Translations under genes and position numbers: made by a program | Shown: one piece after another, positions 1-7,859 of the stretch | Numbering within the stretch: the first letter of the stretch is position 1 | Layout: every line of letters starts with the position of its first letter | Assembly (NCBI GenBank): GCA_021772565.1 | Contig: JAJFLR010000017.1 | Coordinates: 22,788 to 86,787, forward strand | DNA: 64,000 nt | Direction of reading: 5' to 3' | Source of the DNA: Opitutales bacterium | GTDB taxonomy: Bacteria; Verrucomicrobiota; Verrucomicrobiia; Opitutales; JAJFLR01 | The notes under the pieces: model-generated | The model's input: only the letters and a program-made list of their open reading frames with translations | Databases searched by the model: none | Told to the model about the DNA's origin: nothing

Positions 1-815
1 CTAGGGAAAAATAAATAGATAGTTTCTTTGGTTCGATAGTGATAGTCAGGATCCCTTCCCATGAAATTGATTGCGCGTGTGTATGCTTCGACACCTATTT
101 CACTCATCGGGCTAATTCTTGCCTTCTTCATACCATAGGACGAAAATGCATCTTTGTCGCCCGATACTAAAGCAACGCCACTGGTATTGCCATTGGGAAT
201 AACTTTGAGTCCTGTACCATGGGCATCAACTGGGACACACAGCTCACCAGTAACCAAACAAACTGCACTCTTTTTTTTCTGCGGTGCATTTTGCTTTTCA
301 GTATTTTGTTGCTTAACCCACCACTCTTTGAGTTCAGGCCATTGAACTGCGAGACCGTCGAAATTTTCGACTTGAAATGTAATCCAATCAGCAGCTGATA
401 CTTTTAACTCATTTAATGCACTAATTGTTTGTTCATCAGTTTCAGTGTGAGTCGATTCCAGAAATGCGACAATCGCTAATATGCCCGGATGTTGAGTGTC
501 TGCCGCAATTGATTTCATCTGTTGCAGAAAAAGTTTCTGCGTTTCGATCGTGCGTTCTTTTACTTCAGGATTAAACCCGGGTAAAACCCGATCCAGAGTG
601 TCTGCACCAAGGCATGCAATGGCTCTAGAATTACGAGAGGGAATTTTAGAAATGTCTAATGTGAGACCCTCTTTGCCGTTCCCTAAAGGTGATATGCTTT
701 TATAAATACCGTTAATATCGATATTAATGGAGAAGCGAATTTTTTGAGAAGTAAACTCGATAGCATCGAGAAGATGCTCTCGCTGGGCAAATTTATGAAG
801 CTCTTGAAAAATCAT
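1..815 (-). CDS. cas8c: Cas8c (Csd1), large subunit of type I-C Cascade; partial, runs off the left edge
   Basis: The minus strand is open from ATG at 815 to base 1 without a stop, giving about 271 residues of N-terminal sequence (full-length Cas8c proteins are around 550-600 aa). It begins MIFQELHKFAQREHLL. Near the cut end it carries the Csd1-type stretch CLVTGE, then SGVALVSGDKDAFSSYG, then SPMSEIGVEAYTRAINF, which I recognise as the conserved core of the family. The start overlaps the cas5c stop in an ATGA arrangement, so translation is probably coupled. In type I-C, Cas8c recognises the PAM and nucleates the R-loop as part of Cas5-Cas7-Cas8 Cascade. The remaining genes (cas7c, cas4, cas1, cas2) and the array would be expected left of this window; that is inference from usual I-C order. 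Confidence 0.9.
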   Translation of the reverse strand, partial: MIFQELHKFAQREHLLDAIEFTSQKIRFSINIDINGIYKSISPLGNGKEGLTLDISKIPSRNSRAIACLGADTLDRVLPGFNPEVKERTIETQKLFLQQMKSIAADTQHPGILAIVAFLESTHTETDEQTISALNELKVSAADWITFQVENFDGLAVQWPELKEWWVKQQNTEKQNAPQKKKSAVCLVTGELCVPVDAHGTGLKVIPNGNTSGVALVSGDKDAFSSYGMKKARISPMSEIGVEAYTRAINFMGRDPDYHYRTKETIYLFFP

Positions 816-1534
816 GCTTCAGCCTTTTTGAAAAGGTTCATTCGCATTTTAGTTACGTCCAAAACTCCTTTTTCCAATTTTGCAGGAGCAAACAAGAATT
901 TAGCTTCTTTGAATAATGGTTTAATAACAGCATCCGAACTGAGATCGCGTTCCATATCGTAAAGCATCAATCCCAAATCGCGGCTGTCATCAAACACCTG
1001 TTCGTCGCCATTTGGTTTTGAGAAAAAAGCCGCGCACTCTTTAATTCCCAAATAGGGTTGCCTGAAACATTGCCCTTTAATACATCTACGTTCAAACATA
1101 TCCTGATATTTCTTCGGATTGTCTTCTGCATTCGGATTACGAACAGTCATACTGGCTTCAATGATGTATGCAACATCGCGCAACATAATACTATTTCGCT
1201 GAGTGCGGTTTTCACCCTGAATATCGTTTCGTCCGGCAGAATCGACAAAATAGGGCTGGAAATTCGTCGGGTCTTTTTTTATTTCATCAGGCTTACGACG
1301 ACTAATCACACCTTGAATTTCATTTCTACGAACAGATATTTGTTGAATCGGTTTTAAGACGAGAATCCGGTCGATTTCATAAAATATTTGTGGTTTCCAG
1401 AATATCGCTTCTAATACACCTCGTGCTGCCGAAGGTGTCATGACCGGGTAACTCAGTCGCTCGACTTTAAATTCAGGCGAAGTAAACAGAGCGTAGTCAC
1501 TCCAGACTTTAAGCGATATTGGAATTTTTTTCAT
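812..1534 (-). CDS. cas5c: Cas5c (Cas5d), crRNA-processing endoribonuclease of type I-C
   Basis: This 240-aa protein has the typical Cas5 N-terminus (KVWSDYALFTSPEFKVER, then YPVMTPSAARGVLEAIFW), where the RAMP fold begins. In type I-C systems, which lack Cas6, this subunit cuts pre-crRNA at the 3' base of the repeat hairpin and leaves an 11-nt 5' handle, then stays in Cascade. That matters here because a matching hairpin plus 11-nt handle lies upstream at 1833-1861. The gene follows a 49-aa ORF by 8 nt and overlaps cas8c by the ATGA motif, so the three are probably one transcript. No clear Shine-Dalgarno precedes the ATG at 1534. Length is normal for the family. Confidence 0.92.
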   Translation of the reverse strand: MKKIPISLKVWSDYALFTSPEFKVERLSYPVMTPSAARGVLEAIFWKPQIFYEIDRILVLKPIQQISVRRNEIQGVISRRKPDEIKKDPTNFQPYFVDSAGRNDIQGENRTQRNSIMLRDVAYIIEASMTVRNPNAEDNPKKYQDMFERRCIKGQCFRQPYLGIKECAAFFSKPNGDEQVFDDSRDLGLMLYDMERDLSSDAVIKPLFKEAKFLFAPAKLEKGVLDVTKMRMNLFKKAEA

Positions 1535-1542
1535 ATTGGTGT

Positions 1543-1692
1543 TTATATTTTTTCTAATTCCAAAATTTTATTGTCAATATCTAAAAATGGTTGATTAAAC
1601 TTTTTGCTCAAATTCGTAATGACTACAAAATTTTCATTATCATCTTTAATTATGGCTAAATCATGTTGAATAAATATCCAAATTTTTTTCAT
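1543..1692 (-). CDS. Uncharacterised 49-aa protein, first ORF of the cas5c-cas8c transcription unit
   Basis: ATG at 1692 opens a 49-residue frame ending in TAA at 1543-1545, only 8 nt before the cas5c ATG. The protein starts MKKIWIFIQHDLAIIKDDNE and ends DIDNKILELEKI. It is charged, with no signal peptide or membrane helix, and could form a beta hairpin followed by a short helix. It is in the same orientation as the cas genes and directly downstream of the promoter that the neighbouring crRNA-like element appears to target. I do not recognise a family, and standard type I-C operons have no gene here. It could be a small Cas-associated regulator, a toxin or leader peptide of a CreTA-like module, or a chance ORF in AT-rich DNA. 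The amino-acid composition looks protein-like, but the evidence is modest. Confidence 0.5.
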   Translation of the reverse strand: MKKIWIFIQHDLAIIKDDNENFVVITNLSKKFNQPFLDIDNKILELEKI

Positions 1693-1728
1693 TTTCTTTT
1701 AATTATTTAAGGTTTTTAAAATTTAATC

Positions 1729-1763
1729 TAGCAACAATTAGTAGAACAAAAATTTTATGTCAA
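1729..1763 (-). promoter_or_regulatory. Candidate promoter of the cas5c-cas8c unit, overlapping a pseudo-crRNA target site
   Basis: A perfect -35 hexamer TTGACA lies at 1763-1758 on the minus strand. Seventeen nt further is TAATTG (1740-1735), a poor -10; TAGATT at 1730-1725 is a better hexamer but too far from the -35. Immediately after the -35, minus-strand bases 1744-1729 read CTACTAATTGTTGCTA, which matches the first 16 nt of the spacer-like segment at 1832-1817 except at positions 6 and 12. The match begins CTAC with TTC ending on its first base, so a TTC PAM is present if the guide is counted from its second base. Cascade bound here would cover the promoter of the 49-aa ORF, cas5c and cas8c. 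Confidence 0.6.
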
Positions 1764-1765
1764 TT

Positions 1766-1800
1766 AAAAACCCCAAAAAAAATCAAATTTTTTTTGGGGT
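1766..1800 (-). terminator. Rho-independent terminator after cas3 and the crRNA-like element
   Basis: On the minus strand ACCCC plus A8 pairs with T8 plus GGGGT around a 5-nt loop, followed directly by TTTT. The U-tract lies only on the minus-strand side, so it ends transcripts coming from cas3 and the pseudo-repeat/spacer. It is 3 nt from the TTGACA element of the next promoter, which separates cas3 from the cas5c-cas8c unit. Confidence 0.85.
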
Positions 1801-1861
1801 GATATAATTCGCTTAATAGCTACAATAAGTAGGTTTCAATCCGCTCATCAACATTGATAAG
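1801..1861 (-). ncRNA. crRNA-like regulatory RNA: pseudo-repeat (1833-1861) plus spacer-like segment (1801-1832)
   Basis: Minus-strand 1861-1844 folds as CTTATCA-ATGT-TGATGAG (7-bp stem with one T-G wobble). It is followed by CGGATTGAAAC (1843-1833), an 11-nt tail nearly identical to the type I-C crRNA handle, whose usual ending is TGGATTGAAAC/T. Thirty-two nt of spacer-like sequence follow, beginning CTACTTATTGTAGCTATT, and then a Rho-independent terminator replaces a second repeat. The first 16 nt match the cas5c promoter region (1744-1729) with mismatches only at 6 and 12, the positions that do not pair in a Cascade R-loop. Family knowledge: crRNA-like RNAs with degenerate repeats and short promoter matches (CreA antitoxins, Cas-regulating RNAs) direct Cascade to repress rather than cut. 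No separate promoter was convincing; the RNA may be released from the cas3 3' UTR by Cas5c. Confidence 0.78.
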
Positions 1862-1909
1862 AAATAAAATATCAATGAAAATTAAATTTTCTTACAAGTG
1901 AATATTGTT

Positions 1910-4144
1910 TTATAAAATATTTCCTAGTGCAATCGCTTTATTATTAAAACCAATAAATTTATTATATGCTACATTCTCAGTAACAAAGCAGCCGTTACTT
2001 AATTCTTGTATCAATGAATTATTACATGCCTCGCGAATGACAGAGCTACGAAGATTAATTGAATATGGCCCCATTTGACGCTGCAGTTTTCTATCCGGCG
2101 GTAAATCTCGGAAATTGCACAACTCTAAAATTAACTTTTTTCCCTTTTCACTCCATGGAGCCAATACTGAATAAGAATCATCATTTTCAATCCAACGATA
2201 GTCGCGAGCTATCTGTTTAAACTGCAAACGTTCTGCACTACGTTCGATTGTTTTGGCATCTAAATTTGCACTGTTATAAAGTAGTCGAAAGTACTTCTGG
2301 ATCGTATTAGCCGAAACTTGTGTTTGTTCATCATGTAAAAGCCCAAACGCGGTATTAGTTCCTGTAGTGTAAACGTTGTCACTAACGATCTTATCATTTT
2401 CAATTTCAACTACAAAAACCGGCAATGGTTCCTTTGATTCGCTATTTCGATTGCAGCGCCCGGCTGTCTGAATTATGGAATCGAGTGGTCCTTTTGAACG
2501 ATACGCCAGCGGAAAATCTACATCAACTCCGGCTTCAATTAATTGTGTGGAAAATGTTATACAACGCTGCTGAGTTTTCAATCGCATTTTAATCTCTGCC
2601 AAAACTTCCAAACGGTGCATTGGGCACATCAAAGTCGAGAGATGAAAGACGCCATCGGAATTATTACTTAAATCACGGAATTGTCGCCAGGCTGCTTGCG
2701 CTGATTTCCGTGTATTAAAAACAGCTAAAACTTGAAACGCACAACCAGATTTTTTTTCTTTTTCAATAAGTTCTTCGCAAAATGATTCAATTGACAACGG
2801 AGATGGCTCATTTCGTTTGATAATACGTGTTCGCTGGAATTCTGCATGATCAGACAAATTCATCGATTCGGGAATTATTTCTCTCATATTCTCAAAACCA
2901 TCTGTTAGATTCAGTGATTTCTTGAATGCGGGTTGAGTAGCGGTGCAAAAGACCAGGCTAGTCCGACCAATTTCTACTAGAGCATTTAAACGTTTGAGCG
3001 TTGGATTCAATAATCGAGAAGGGAATGTTTGACATTCATCAAATATAATAACGGCGTCCAATAATCGATGGACCTTACGGCAGGCAGAGGTTCGATTACT
3101 CATCAAGCTTTCAAAGAATTGAACATTTGTCGTGACAATAACTTCAGCGTTCCAGTTTTCCGAAGCCCGCTTTTCCCAAATCTCTGTTATTTCATCTTTA
3201 TCCGAATTATCAGATTTCCGACGCCATTCAGCTAATGAATGATGTTCAAGAACAACTCCTTCTCCCAGTGCCCCACTAATAACTTTAGCATTTTGTTCAA
3301 TAATACTTGTGTAGGGTATGACATAAATTATGCGTTCAAATTTATGCTTAATCGCATGTTCAAGTGCAAATGCTAACGAAGATAATGTTTTGCCACCGCC
3401 TGTCGGTATTGTTAGTGAAAAAATACCCGATTCTGTTGTAACTCCTTGAGAGAAACATTTTTTAAATAATTGAGTGCGGATTTTATCGATACTATTCTCT
3501 TGTTTAAACTTACTGACATATTTACGTAAACGTTTGCTCAATTCAGTCATAGCAATTGGCAAGTAAGGATTAATTGGCTTACCTTCTGTTTCTCTAAAGT
3601 GCCGTTCGGTATCGAGAAAATCCGCATCGACCAGAGCAGAAAAAATTATTCGTGTAGCAATTTCCCTATCAATCTCAGACAACTCGTCGAAGCTTTGGGG
3701 TTTAGTTAGTTTTTTATCACTGTCATCTTTAAAGGTCTTCCAGCAGGTCTCAAAAACTGTACTATTTGATATTAATTTATCTTCCAATTCTTTCGCATAA
3801 TCATCAGTCCAATTTTGTAATCCCATATGATGACCGGCAATACAGTTAGCCATCAATGGAGATTGCCATTTGTGATTTTGATAGAACATCCCAGCCCCAA
3901 CCCATGCATGAGGAGTTGTTGAAGATTTGTCTTTAAGGTAATTCTGAAACTGATCCTGATATTTACCTAAATCATGCAACATGCCAAGCAATCGACCTGT
4001 TTTACTCCATGGAGTGTTTTTTAGAAAGTCAGCAGCTAATTTTGCAACTTCTTCAGCATGATGACTTAGTAATTGCCATTTACTTTTGTCTAATATTTTT
4101 TCTTTGTTTGAATCGTTCGCAGTATGAGCATAAAACGGCATCAA
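1910..4144 (-). CDS. cas3: Cas3, HD nuclease-helicase of the type I-C system
   Basis: The 744-aa protein has the full Cas3 order. The N-terminal HD nuclease has SHHAEEVAKLAADFL near residue 28, LHDLGKYQDQFQNYL near 55 and IAGHHMGLQNW near 104. The helicase has Walker A TIPTGGGKT near 247, the DEAD-like box FDECQTF near 370, TATQP (motif III), QLIEAGVDVDFP and QTAGRCNRN (motifs V-VI). Cas3 is recruited by Cascade after R-loop formation and degrades the non-target strand 3' to 5'. The tandem MM start follows a very AT-rich 280-bp leader. All key residues appear intact, so the nuclease should be functional. The gene ends about 50 bp before the pseudo-repeat, placing that element in its 3' UTR. 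Confidence 0.96.
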   Translation of the reverse strand: MMPFYAHTANDSNKEKILDKSKWQLLSHHAEEVAKLAADFLKNTPWSKTGRLLGMLHDLGKYQDQFQNYLKDKSSTTPHAWVGAGMFYQNHKWQSPLMANCIAGHHMGLQNWTDDYAKELEDKLISNSTVFETCWKTFKDDSDKKLTKPQSFDELSEIDREIATRIIFSALVDADFLDTERHFRETEGKPINPYLPIAMTELSKRLRKYVSKFKQENSIDKIRTQLFKKCFSQGVTTESGIFSLTIPTGGGKTLSSLAFALEHAIKHKFERIIYVIPYTSIIEQNAKVISGALGEGVVLEHHSLAEWRRKSDNSDKDEITEIWEKRASENWNAEVIVTTNVQFFESLMSNRTSACRKVHRLLDAVIIFDECQTFPSRLLNPTLKRLNALVEIGRTSLVFCTATQPAFKKSLNLTDGFENMREIIPESMNLSDHAEFQRTRIIKRNEPSPLSIESFCEELIEKEKKSGCAFQVLAVFNTRKSAQAAWRQFRDLSNNSDGVFHLSTLMCPMHRLEVLAEIKMRLKTQQRCITFSTQLIEAGVDVDFPLAYRSKGPLDSIIQTAGRCNRNSESKEPLPVFVVEIENDKIVSDNVYTTGTNTAFGLLHDEQTQVSANTIQKYFRLLYNSANLDAKTIERSAERLQFKQIARDYRWIENDDSYSVLAPWSEKGKKLILELCNFRDLPPDRKLQRQMGPYSINLRSSVIREACNNSLIQELSNGCFVTENVAYNKFIGFNNKAIALGNIL

Positions 4145-4423
4145 TTAAATAATTGGTATTAATAATAATAAATTTTTTGAACTCTATATCATTATTTGAA
4201 AATTAATAAACAAGCTCGTATCATACATAGATAAAATGATAATTAATATTCAAACTAATGATCAGGTGAACATTTTTCATCAATAATAGTTTATGAGTCA
4301 ATCATGTGTTCCACTGTTCTAATTTCAACCACTATTTCAAAGTTGACTGTGCTCTCGTTATTATCCAGATTTTTACTATAATATTTTTAAAAATCTTATC
4401 ACTCAAACCTCAATTAAATACTC

Positions 4424-5060
4424 ATGAAAAACAAATTAAGTCATTACGTTATTGGATCTCACAGTCTAGCAATCATGGCTGTTGTTGCAAGCATCTATTC
4501 AAGTTCACAAGGACTATCACGGCATTAAATTTGAGTTCGGGTTAGCCGGATTAACATTTAAACCGGATGGTATTGGCACCAGTGGTTCTTCAACTGTCGA
4601 TCAAGATATTTCGCAATCCAGTTATGTTGGTGATAAATTTAGTTTTTTGGTTAACGGAAATAATCTTAATGTTAGTGGCTCAGGTGATACATATTTTTAT
4701 TCAATCACTGCCACATCAGGATCGACAATATATTATAGTGTCGGACAGACAGTAAATGGGTTAGCCGATACAGGCAATGGAACCGGCAGTATCGTATCAA
4801 CAGGTACAAATGTGGGTGCTTGGACTGTCGATCGTCCCAACGGAGCCATTGGTTTTGAAAATGCCGAGGGTGAAACCGGCTATATACGAGTTTCATGGGT
4901 AGCAGCAACACAGACATTAACTATATTGAGTGGTGCATTTGAAGACGCGGGAGGTTCGATATTCGTAACTGCTGTACCAGAACCTTCAACATCGGCGTTA
5001 CTCGGGTTAGGGGCAATTGGCGTGGCCTATTATCGTCGATTGTCTGGAAACAATTCGTAA
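4424..5060 (+). pseudogene. Frameshifted PEP-CTERM surface protein
   Basis: Two reading frames together make one PEP-CTERM protein. ATG at 4424 starts MKNKLSHYVIGSHSLAIMAV, a signal peptide of the same type as the intact paralogues (compare YSVGSTSLVVISGVLG in the 5.2-5.9 kb gene), but this frame stops at 4526. The body lies one frame away, from about 4482 to 5060, and contains YSVGQTVNGLADTGNGTG, WTVDRPNGAIGFENAEGE and the C-terminus AVPEPSTSALLGLGAIGV followed by YYRR. A one-base indel between about 4482 and 4526 separates the halves, and no homopolymer is present to explain it as slippage. PEP-CTERM tails are membrane anchors cut by exosortase during export. The body alone would lack a signal peptide, so the gene is probably inactive unless the assembly is wrong here. 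Confidence 0.75.
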
Positions 5061-5206
5061 TTCATAATTTTGCCAGCATCAAAGTAAGAACTGCCATTTC
5101 TATTGCATAATAACTAGTTTTAGATGCAAATACATATCAAACGAAACTTAGCATAGTTTGTTAAATTTTGATTCAATAAAGTCTTAATTGTTATTGTTTA
5201 TTTATA

Positions 5207-5911
5207 TTAATTCTTTACTCGGGTTTTAATTCCCTTACGCCGCCGATAGTATACAAGACCCAGCGCGCCGAGTCCCAGTGCAGCCGTGAATTCAAGTGGT
5301 TCAGGGATAGGTGCTGTTACCGTGATTGACGCTCCCGGTGTTGATTCAATACTACCACCAAGTATCGTCAATGTCTTTGCCGCCACACTCCAGCTTACAT
5401 TGAAGAAGCCGAGTTGATTTTCGCCTGTTTTAATCCCAATAGCGCCTATTCTATCAGTTGTCCAGGCACCCTGAGCGCCACCGGAATCACCTCGATAGAC
5501 ATAACCGTAACCTGTATCACCTCCAGATCCATTGACGCTTGAGCCAATCGAATAAAATATTGGTGATGGTGGAAATCCAGTACCCTCAGTAAATATGCCA
5601 CCAACCAAACAAATTCTGTTACCACTAGCAGGATCACCATAAAATTTGAAATTATCCGTCGTATTGGTAGTAGAAACATCGAAAAGGTAAGTGGCTGAGT
5701 TTCCGGCTGTTCCACCACCACCAGCAAGCAAAGTTTGATCGACTTGAGGACCATCCAGGTTAAGGTTGACGACAACGGCTGAGCATATAGCTGTTGACCC
5801 TAATACACCAGATATCACTACCAGACTAGTTGATCCTACAGAATATTTCTGTAAGCGGTGTTTTGCAGGTTTGCATAATTCAGAGTTGTTAGTGACATTT
5901 ATAGTTTTCAT
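5207..5911 (-). CDS. PEP-CTERM sorting domain protein
   Basis: This 234-aa exported protein has an N-terminal signal (residues about 19-45, containing YSVGSTSLVVISGVLGSTAI and ending at CSA) and a beta-rich body with YFDVSTTN-like strands. It has motifs shared with its paralogues at 4.4 kb and 58.7 kb: FYSIGSSVNGSGGDTGYGYV, WTTDRIGAIGIKTGENQLG and TLTILGGS. The C-terminus is PIPEPLEFTAALGLGALG followed by YYRRRK, the PEP motif, hydrophobic helix and basic tail that exosortase recognises. It is transcribed divergently from rpsP and convergently with the frameshifted paralogue. Function beyond surface or extracellular location is unknown. No exosortase gene is visible in the window. Confidence 0.85.
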   Translation of the reverse strand: MKTINVTNNSELCKPAKHRLQKYSVGSTSLVVISGVLGSTAICSAVVVNLNLDGPQVDQTLLAGGGGTAGNSATYLFDVSTTNTTDNFKFYGDPASGNRICLVGGIFTEGTGFPPSPIFYSIGSSVNGSGGDTGYGYVYRGDSGGAQGAWTTDRIGAIGIKTGENQLGFFNVSWSVAAKTLTILGGSIESTPGASITVTAPIPEPLEFTAALGLGALGLVYYRRRKGIKTRVKN

Positions 5912-6096
5912 GATTACTTTAATTTAATAGTTAACAGATGCTGTAATTTAGCGATTTCAGGTACATAAGTTTATTTAAAAGCTGACAAGCCTATCGGTTA
6001 AACAAATAGTCAGAGTTTGTCAAACATTATTTATTGTATACTTGTTAGCATATGCAAATTGACTCTTAAGATTTTTTGGAAAATAATTAAACCTAC

Positions 6097-6125
6097 TTGA
6101 CATCAAAGCATTAAAACAGTTTTGT
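6097..6125 (+). promoter_or_regulatory. Candidate promoter of the rpsP-trmD-rplS operon
   Basis: A perfect TTGACA is at 6097-6102, and the hexamer 17 nt downstream is TTTTGT, a weak -10. It lies about 45 bp before the rpsP ATG in an AT-rich 260-bp divergent intergenic region. The same pattern (good -35, poor -10) is seen at the cas5c promoter, so the organism's -10 preference may differ from the classical one. Confidence 0.35.
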
Positions 6126-6169
6126 TCTCGCCTTTTCAACACAACTAAGAGAATTATTTTATATAAGAT

Positions 6170-6730
6170 ATGGCAGTTAAAATTAGATTACAACGATTTG
6201 GATCAAAGCATTCACCGGTTTATCGTATGGTGATAGCTGATGCGAGAGCTCGCAGAGATGGCCGATCCATTGAAACAATTGGTATTTATAATCCTAAGGC
6301 CAGAGGTGCAGAAAAAGAGATAAATTTAAAGATTGATCGTATTGACCATTGGCTGAATGAAGGTGCTCAACCAACCGACACAGCAAGATCGTTGATCAAA
6401 AAAGCCAGGAAAATATTACTAAATCCTGAATTTGCCGAAAATAAAGAAGCAAAAAGTAATGCGAAAGTAGCAGAGCCGGTTGCAGAAGCTATATCTGAAA
6501 AAGTTGAAGAAACTGCTCCTGCTGCCACTGCAGAAGCTGAACCTGTAGCACAAGAGGAAAAATCTACAGAACCTGTGGCAGTCGAAAATAAAATTGAGGA
6601 ATCTGCACAAGAAACAGTCGCCGAACCCAAAAATAGTACGGAAGTAAAAGAAGATGCCGAGGAAAAAGCTGTTGAAGAAAAATCTCAACCAGATGCTGAA
6701 TCATCAACATCTGAAGACGAAAAAAAGTAG
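6170..6730 (+). CDS. rpsP: 30S ribosomal protein S16 with a long acidic/Ala-rich C-terminal tail
   Basis: The first ~80 residues are a standard bS16 ([20 protein letters not shown], then [18 protein letters not shown] sequence, [27 protein letters not shown]). bS16 binds 16S rRNA and helps assemble the 30S subunit. Residues ~100-186 form a low-complexity extension rich in Glu, Ala, Val and Lys, with repeats of EPVA and EKVEE type, which roughly doubles the usual 80-90 aa length. Similar but usually shorter tails occur in some S16 proteins; the role is unknown and the tail is probably disordered. It is the first gene of rpsP-trmD-rplS; rimM, often between rpsP and trmD, is absent. No Shine-Dalgarno is visible before the ATG. 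Confidence 0.97.
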   Translation: MAVKIRLQRFGSKHSPVYRMVIADARARRDGRSIETIGIYNPKARGAEKEINLKIDRIDHWLNEGAQPTDTARSLIKKARKILLNPEFAENKEAKSNAKVAEPVAEAISEKVEETAPAATAEAEPVAQEEKSTEPVAVENKIEESAQETVAEPKNSTEVKEDAEEKAVEEKSQPDAESSTSEDEKK

Positions 6731-6776
6731 ATTCAATTTTTTAATTTTATCTTATCTGTGAATTCTATCATCCGAA

Positions 6777-7466
6777 ATGAAAAGCAAATTAACCATAGAT
6801 CTACTTACATTATTTCCCGAGATGATCAGTGGTTTTATATCGGAAAGTATAATAGGTCGTGGAATAAGTAACGGAATCATCGATATTAAAGTTCACAATA
6901 TCCGAGATTGGGCAACGGATAAACATAGTATAACAGATGATCGACCTTTTGGTGGTGGCGCCGGAATGGTATTAAAGCCTGAACCATTATTTGCAGCAAT
7001 AGAAGAATTAAAAACAGATTTGTCGATCGTTATCTACCTCGCTCCCGATGGAGAAAAATTATCAACAGGCATTGCCAAAGAATTATCCGGCTCAACCCAT
7101 TTGATTTTGGTCAGTGGACATTATGAAGGAATTGATCAACGAGTCCGCGATACTATTATTGACCGAGAAATTAGTATCGGAGATTATGTTTTAACAAATG
7201 GCACTTTACCGGCAGCAGTTTTAGTAGATTGCGTTTGCCGTTACGTCCCTGGAATTTTGGGTGAAGAAAACTCGTTAGCGCAAGATAGTTTCAGTAAAAA
7301 TTTACTTTCAACACCTCAATACACGCGCCCGGCAGAATTTAGAGATATGGCAGTACCAGAAGTTTTGTTGTCAGGGAACCACGCTGAAATAGAAAATTGG
7401 CGTACAAATTACCGTAAAGAAGAAACATTAAAGAAACGTCCAGATTTAATATCAAACAGTTACTAA
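6777..7466 (+). CDS. trmD: tRNA (guanine-N1)-methyltransferase (m1G37)
   Basis: The 229-aa protein methylates G37 next to the anticodon of tRNAs for Leu, Pro and Arg, using S-adenosylmethionine, to prevent +1 frameshifting. The trefoil-knot SPOUT family motifs are all present: LTLFPEMI at the N-terminus, [18 protein letters not shown] near residue 55, [15 protein letters not shown] near 110 and the knot stretch [16 protein letters not shown] near 135. The C-terminal [20 protein letters not shown] is also typical. Length is normal. It lies 46 bp after rpsP and 2 bp before rplS, the usual ribosomal/tRNA modification cluster. Confidence 0.97.
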   Translation: MKSKLTIDLLTLFPEMISGFISESIIGRGISNGIIDIKVHNIRDWATDKHSITDDRPFGGGAGMVLKPEPLFAAIEELKTDLSIVIYLAPDGEKLSTGIAKELSGSTHLILVSGHYEGIDQRVRDTIIDREISIGDYVLTNGTLPAAVLVDCVCRYVPGILGEENSLAQDSFSKNLLSTPQYTRPAEFRDMAVPEVLLSGNHAEIENWRTNYRKEETLKKRPDLISNSY

Positions 7467-7468
7467 AT

Positions 7469-7831
7469 ATGAATCCAATTATAGGCGAAATAACCAAACA
7501 TCAATTACAAGAAAATCGTAAAGACTTCAAAGTCGGTGACGGTGTTCAAGTCCACACAAAAGTACGAGAGGGAGACAAAGAACGTGTCCAGGTTTTTGCC
7601 GGGATTTGTATTTCAAGAAAAGGCAGTGGAATCCACGAGTCTTTCACTGTTAGACGTATTTCTTATGGTGAAGGAGTTGAGAAAGTTTTTCCGGTACACT
7701 CACCTAATATTACAAAAGTAGTTGTAGATAGAGAAAGTGTAGTAATGAGAGCTAAAATGTATTACTTACGTGATAGAATTGGCAAGCAAGCCAACAAAGT
7801 TAAAGAAAAAAGACTTGTCGACCATACTTAA
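7469..7831 (+). CDS. rplS: 50S ribosomal protein L19
   Basis: The 120-aa protein matches bL19 throughout: [20 protein letters not shown], then [40 protein letters not shown], and the C-terminal [18 protein letters not shown]. bL19 sits at the 30S-50S interface. The start is 2 nt after the trmD stop, so it is almost certainly cotranscribed and possibly translationally coupled. It ends convergently with the lipoprotein gene; no clear terminator hairpin is seen between them. Confidence 0.97.
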   Translation: MNPIIGEITKHQLQENRKDFKVGDGVQVHTKVREGDKERVQVFAGICISRKGSGIHESFTVRRISYGEGVEKVFPVHSPNITKVVVDRESVVMRAKMYYLRDRIGKQANKVKEKRLVDHT

Positions 7832-7859
7832 GATTTAAGCTAGAACAATTTTGGTATTA

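Noticed and set aside
1058..1357. Plus-strand 99-aa frame within cas5c
   Set aside because: It is antisense to cas5c, which has clear family motifs.
1801..1861. Ordinary CRISPR array or array remnant
   Set aside because: Only one repeat-like unit is present, it lacks a second repeat and is closed by a terminator; the structured match to the nearby promoter favours a regulatory element.
4306..4545. 79-aa frame upstream of the first PEP-CTERM gene
   Set aside because: It overlaps the signal-peptide frame starting at 4424 and has no protein-like features.
6367..6688. Minus-strand frames opposite rpsP
   Set aside because: They arise from the low-complexity Glu/Ala tail read in antisense.
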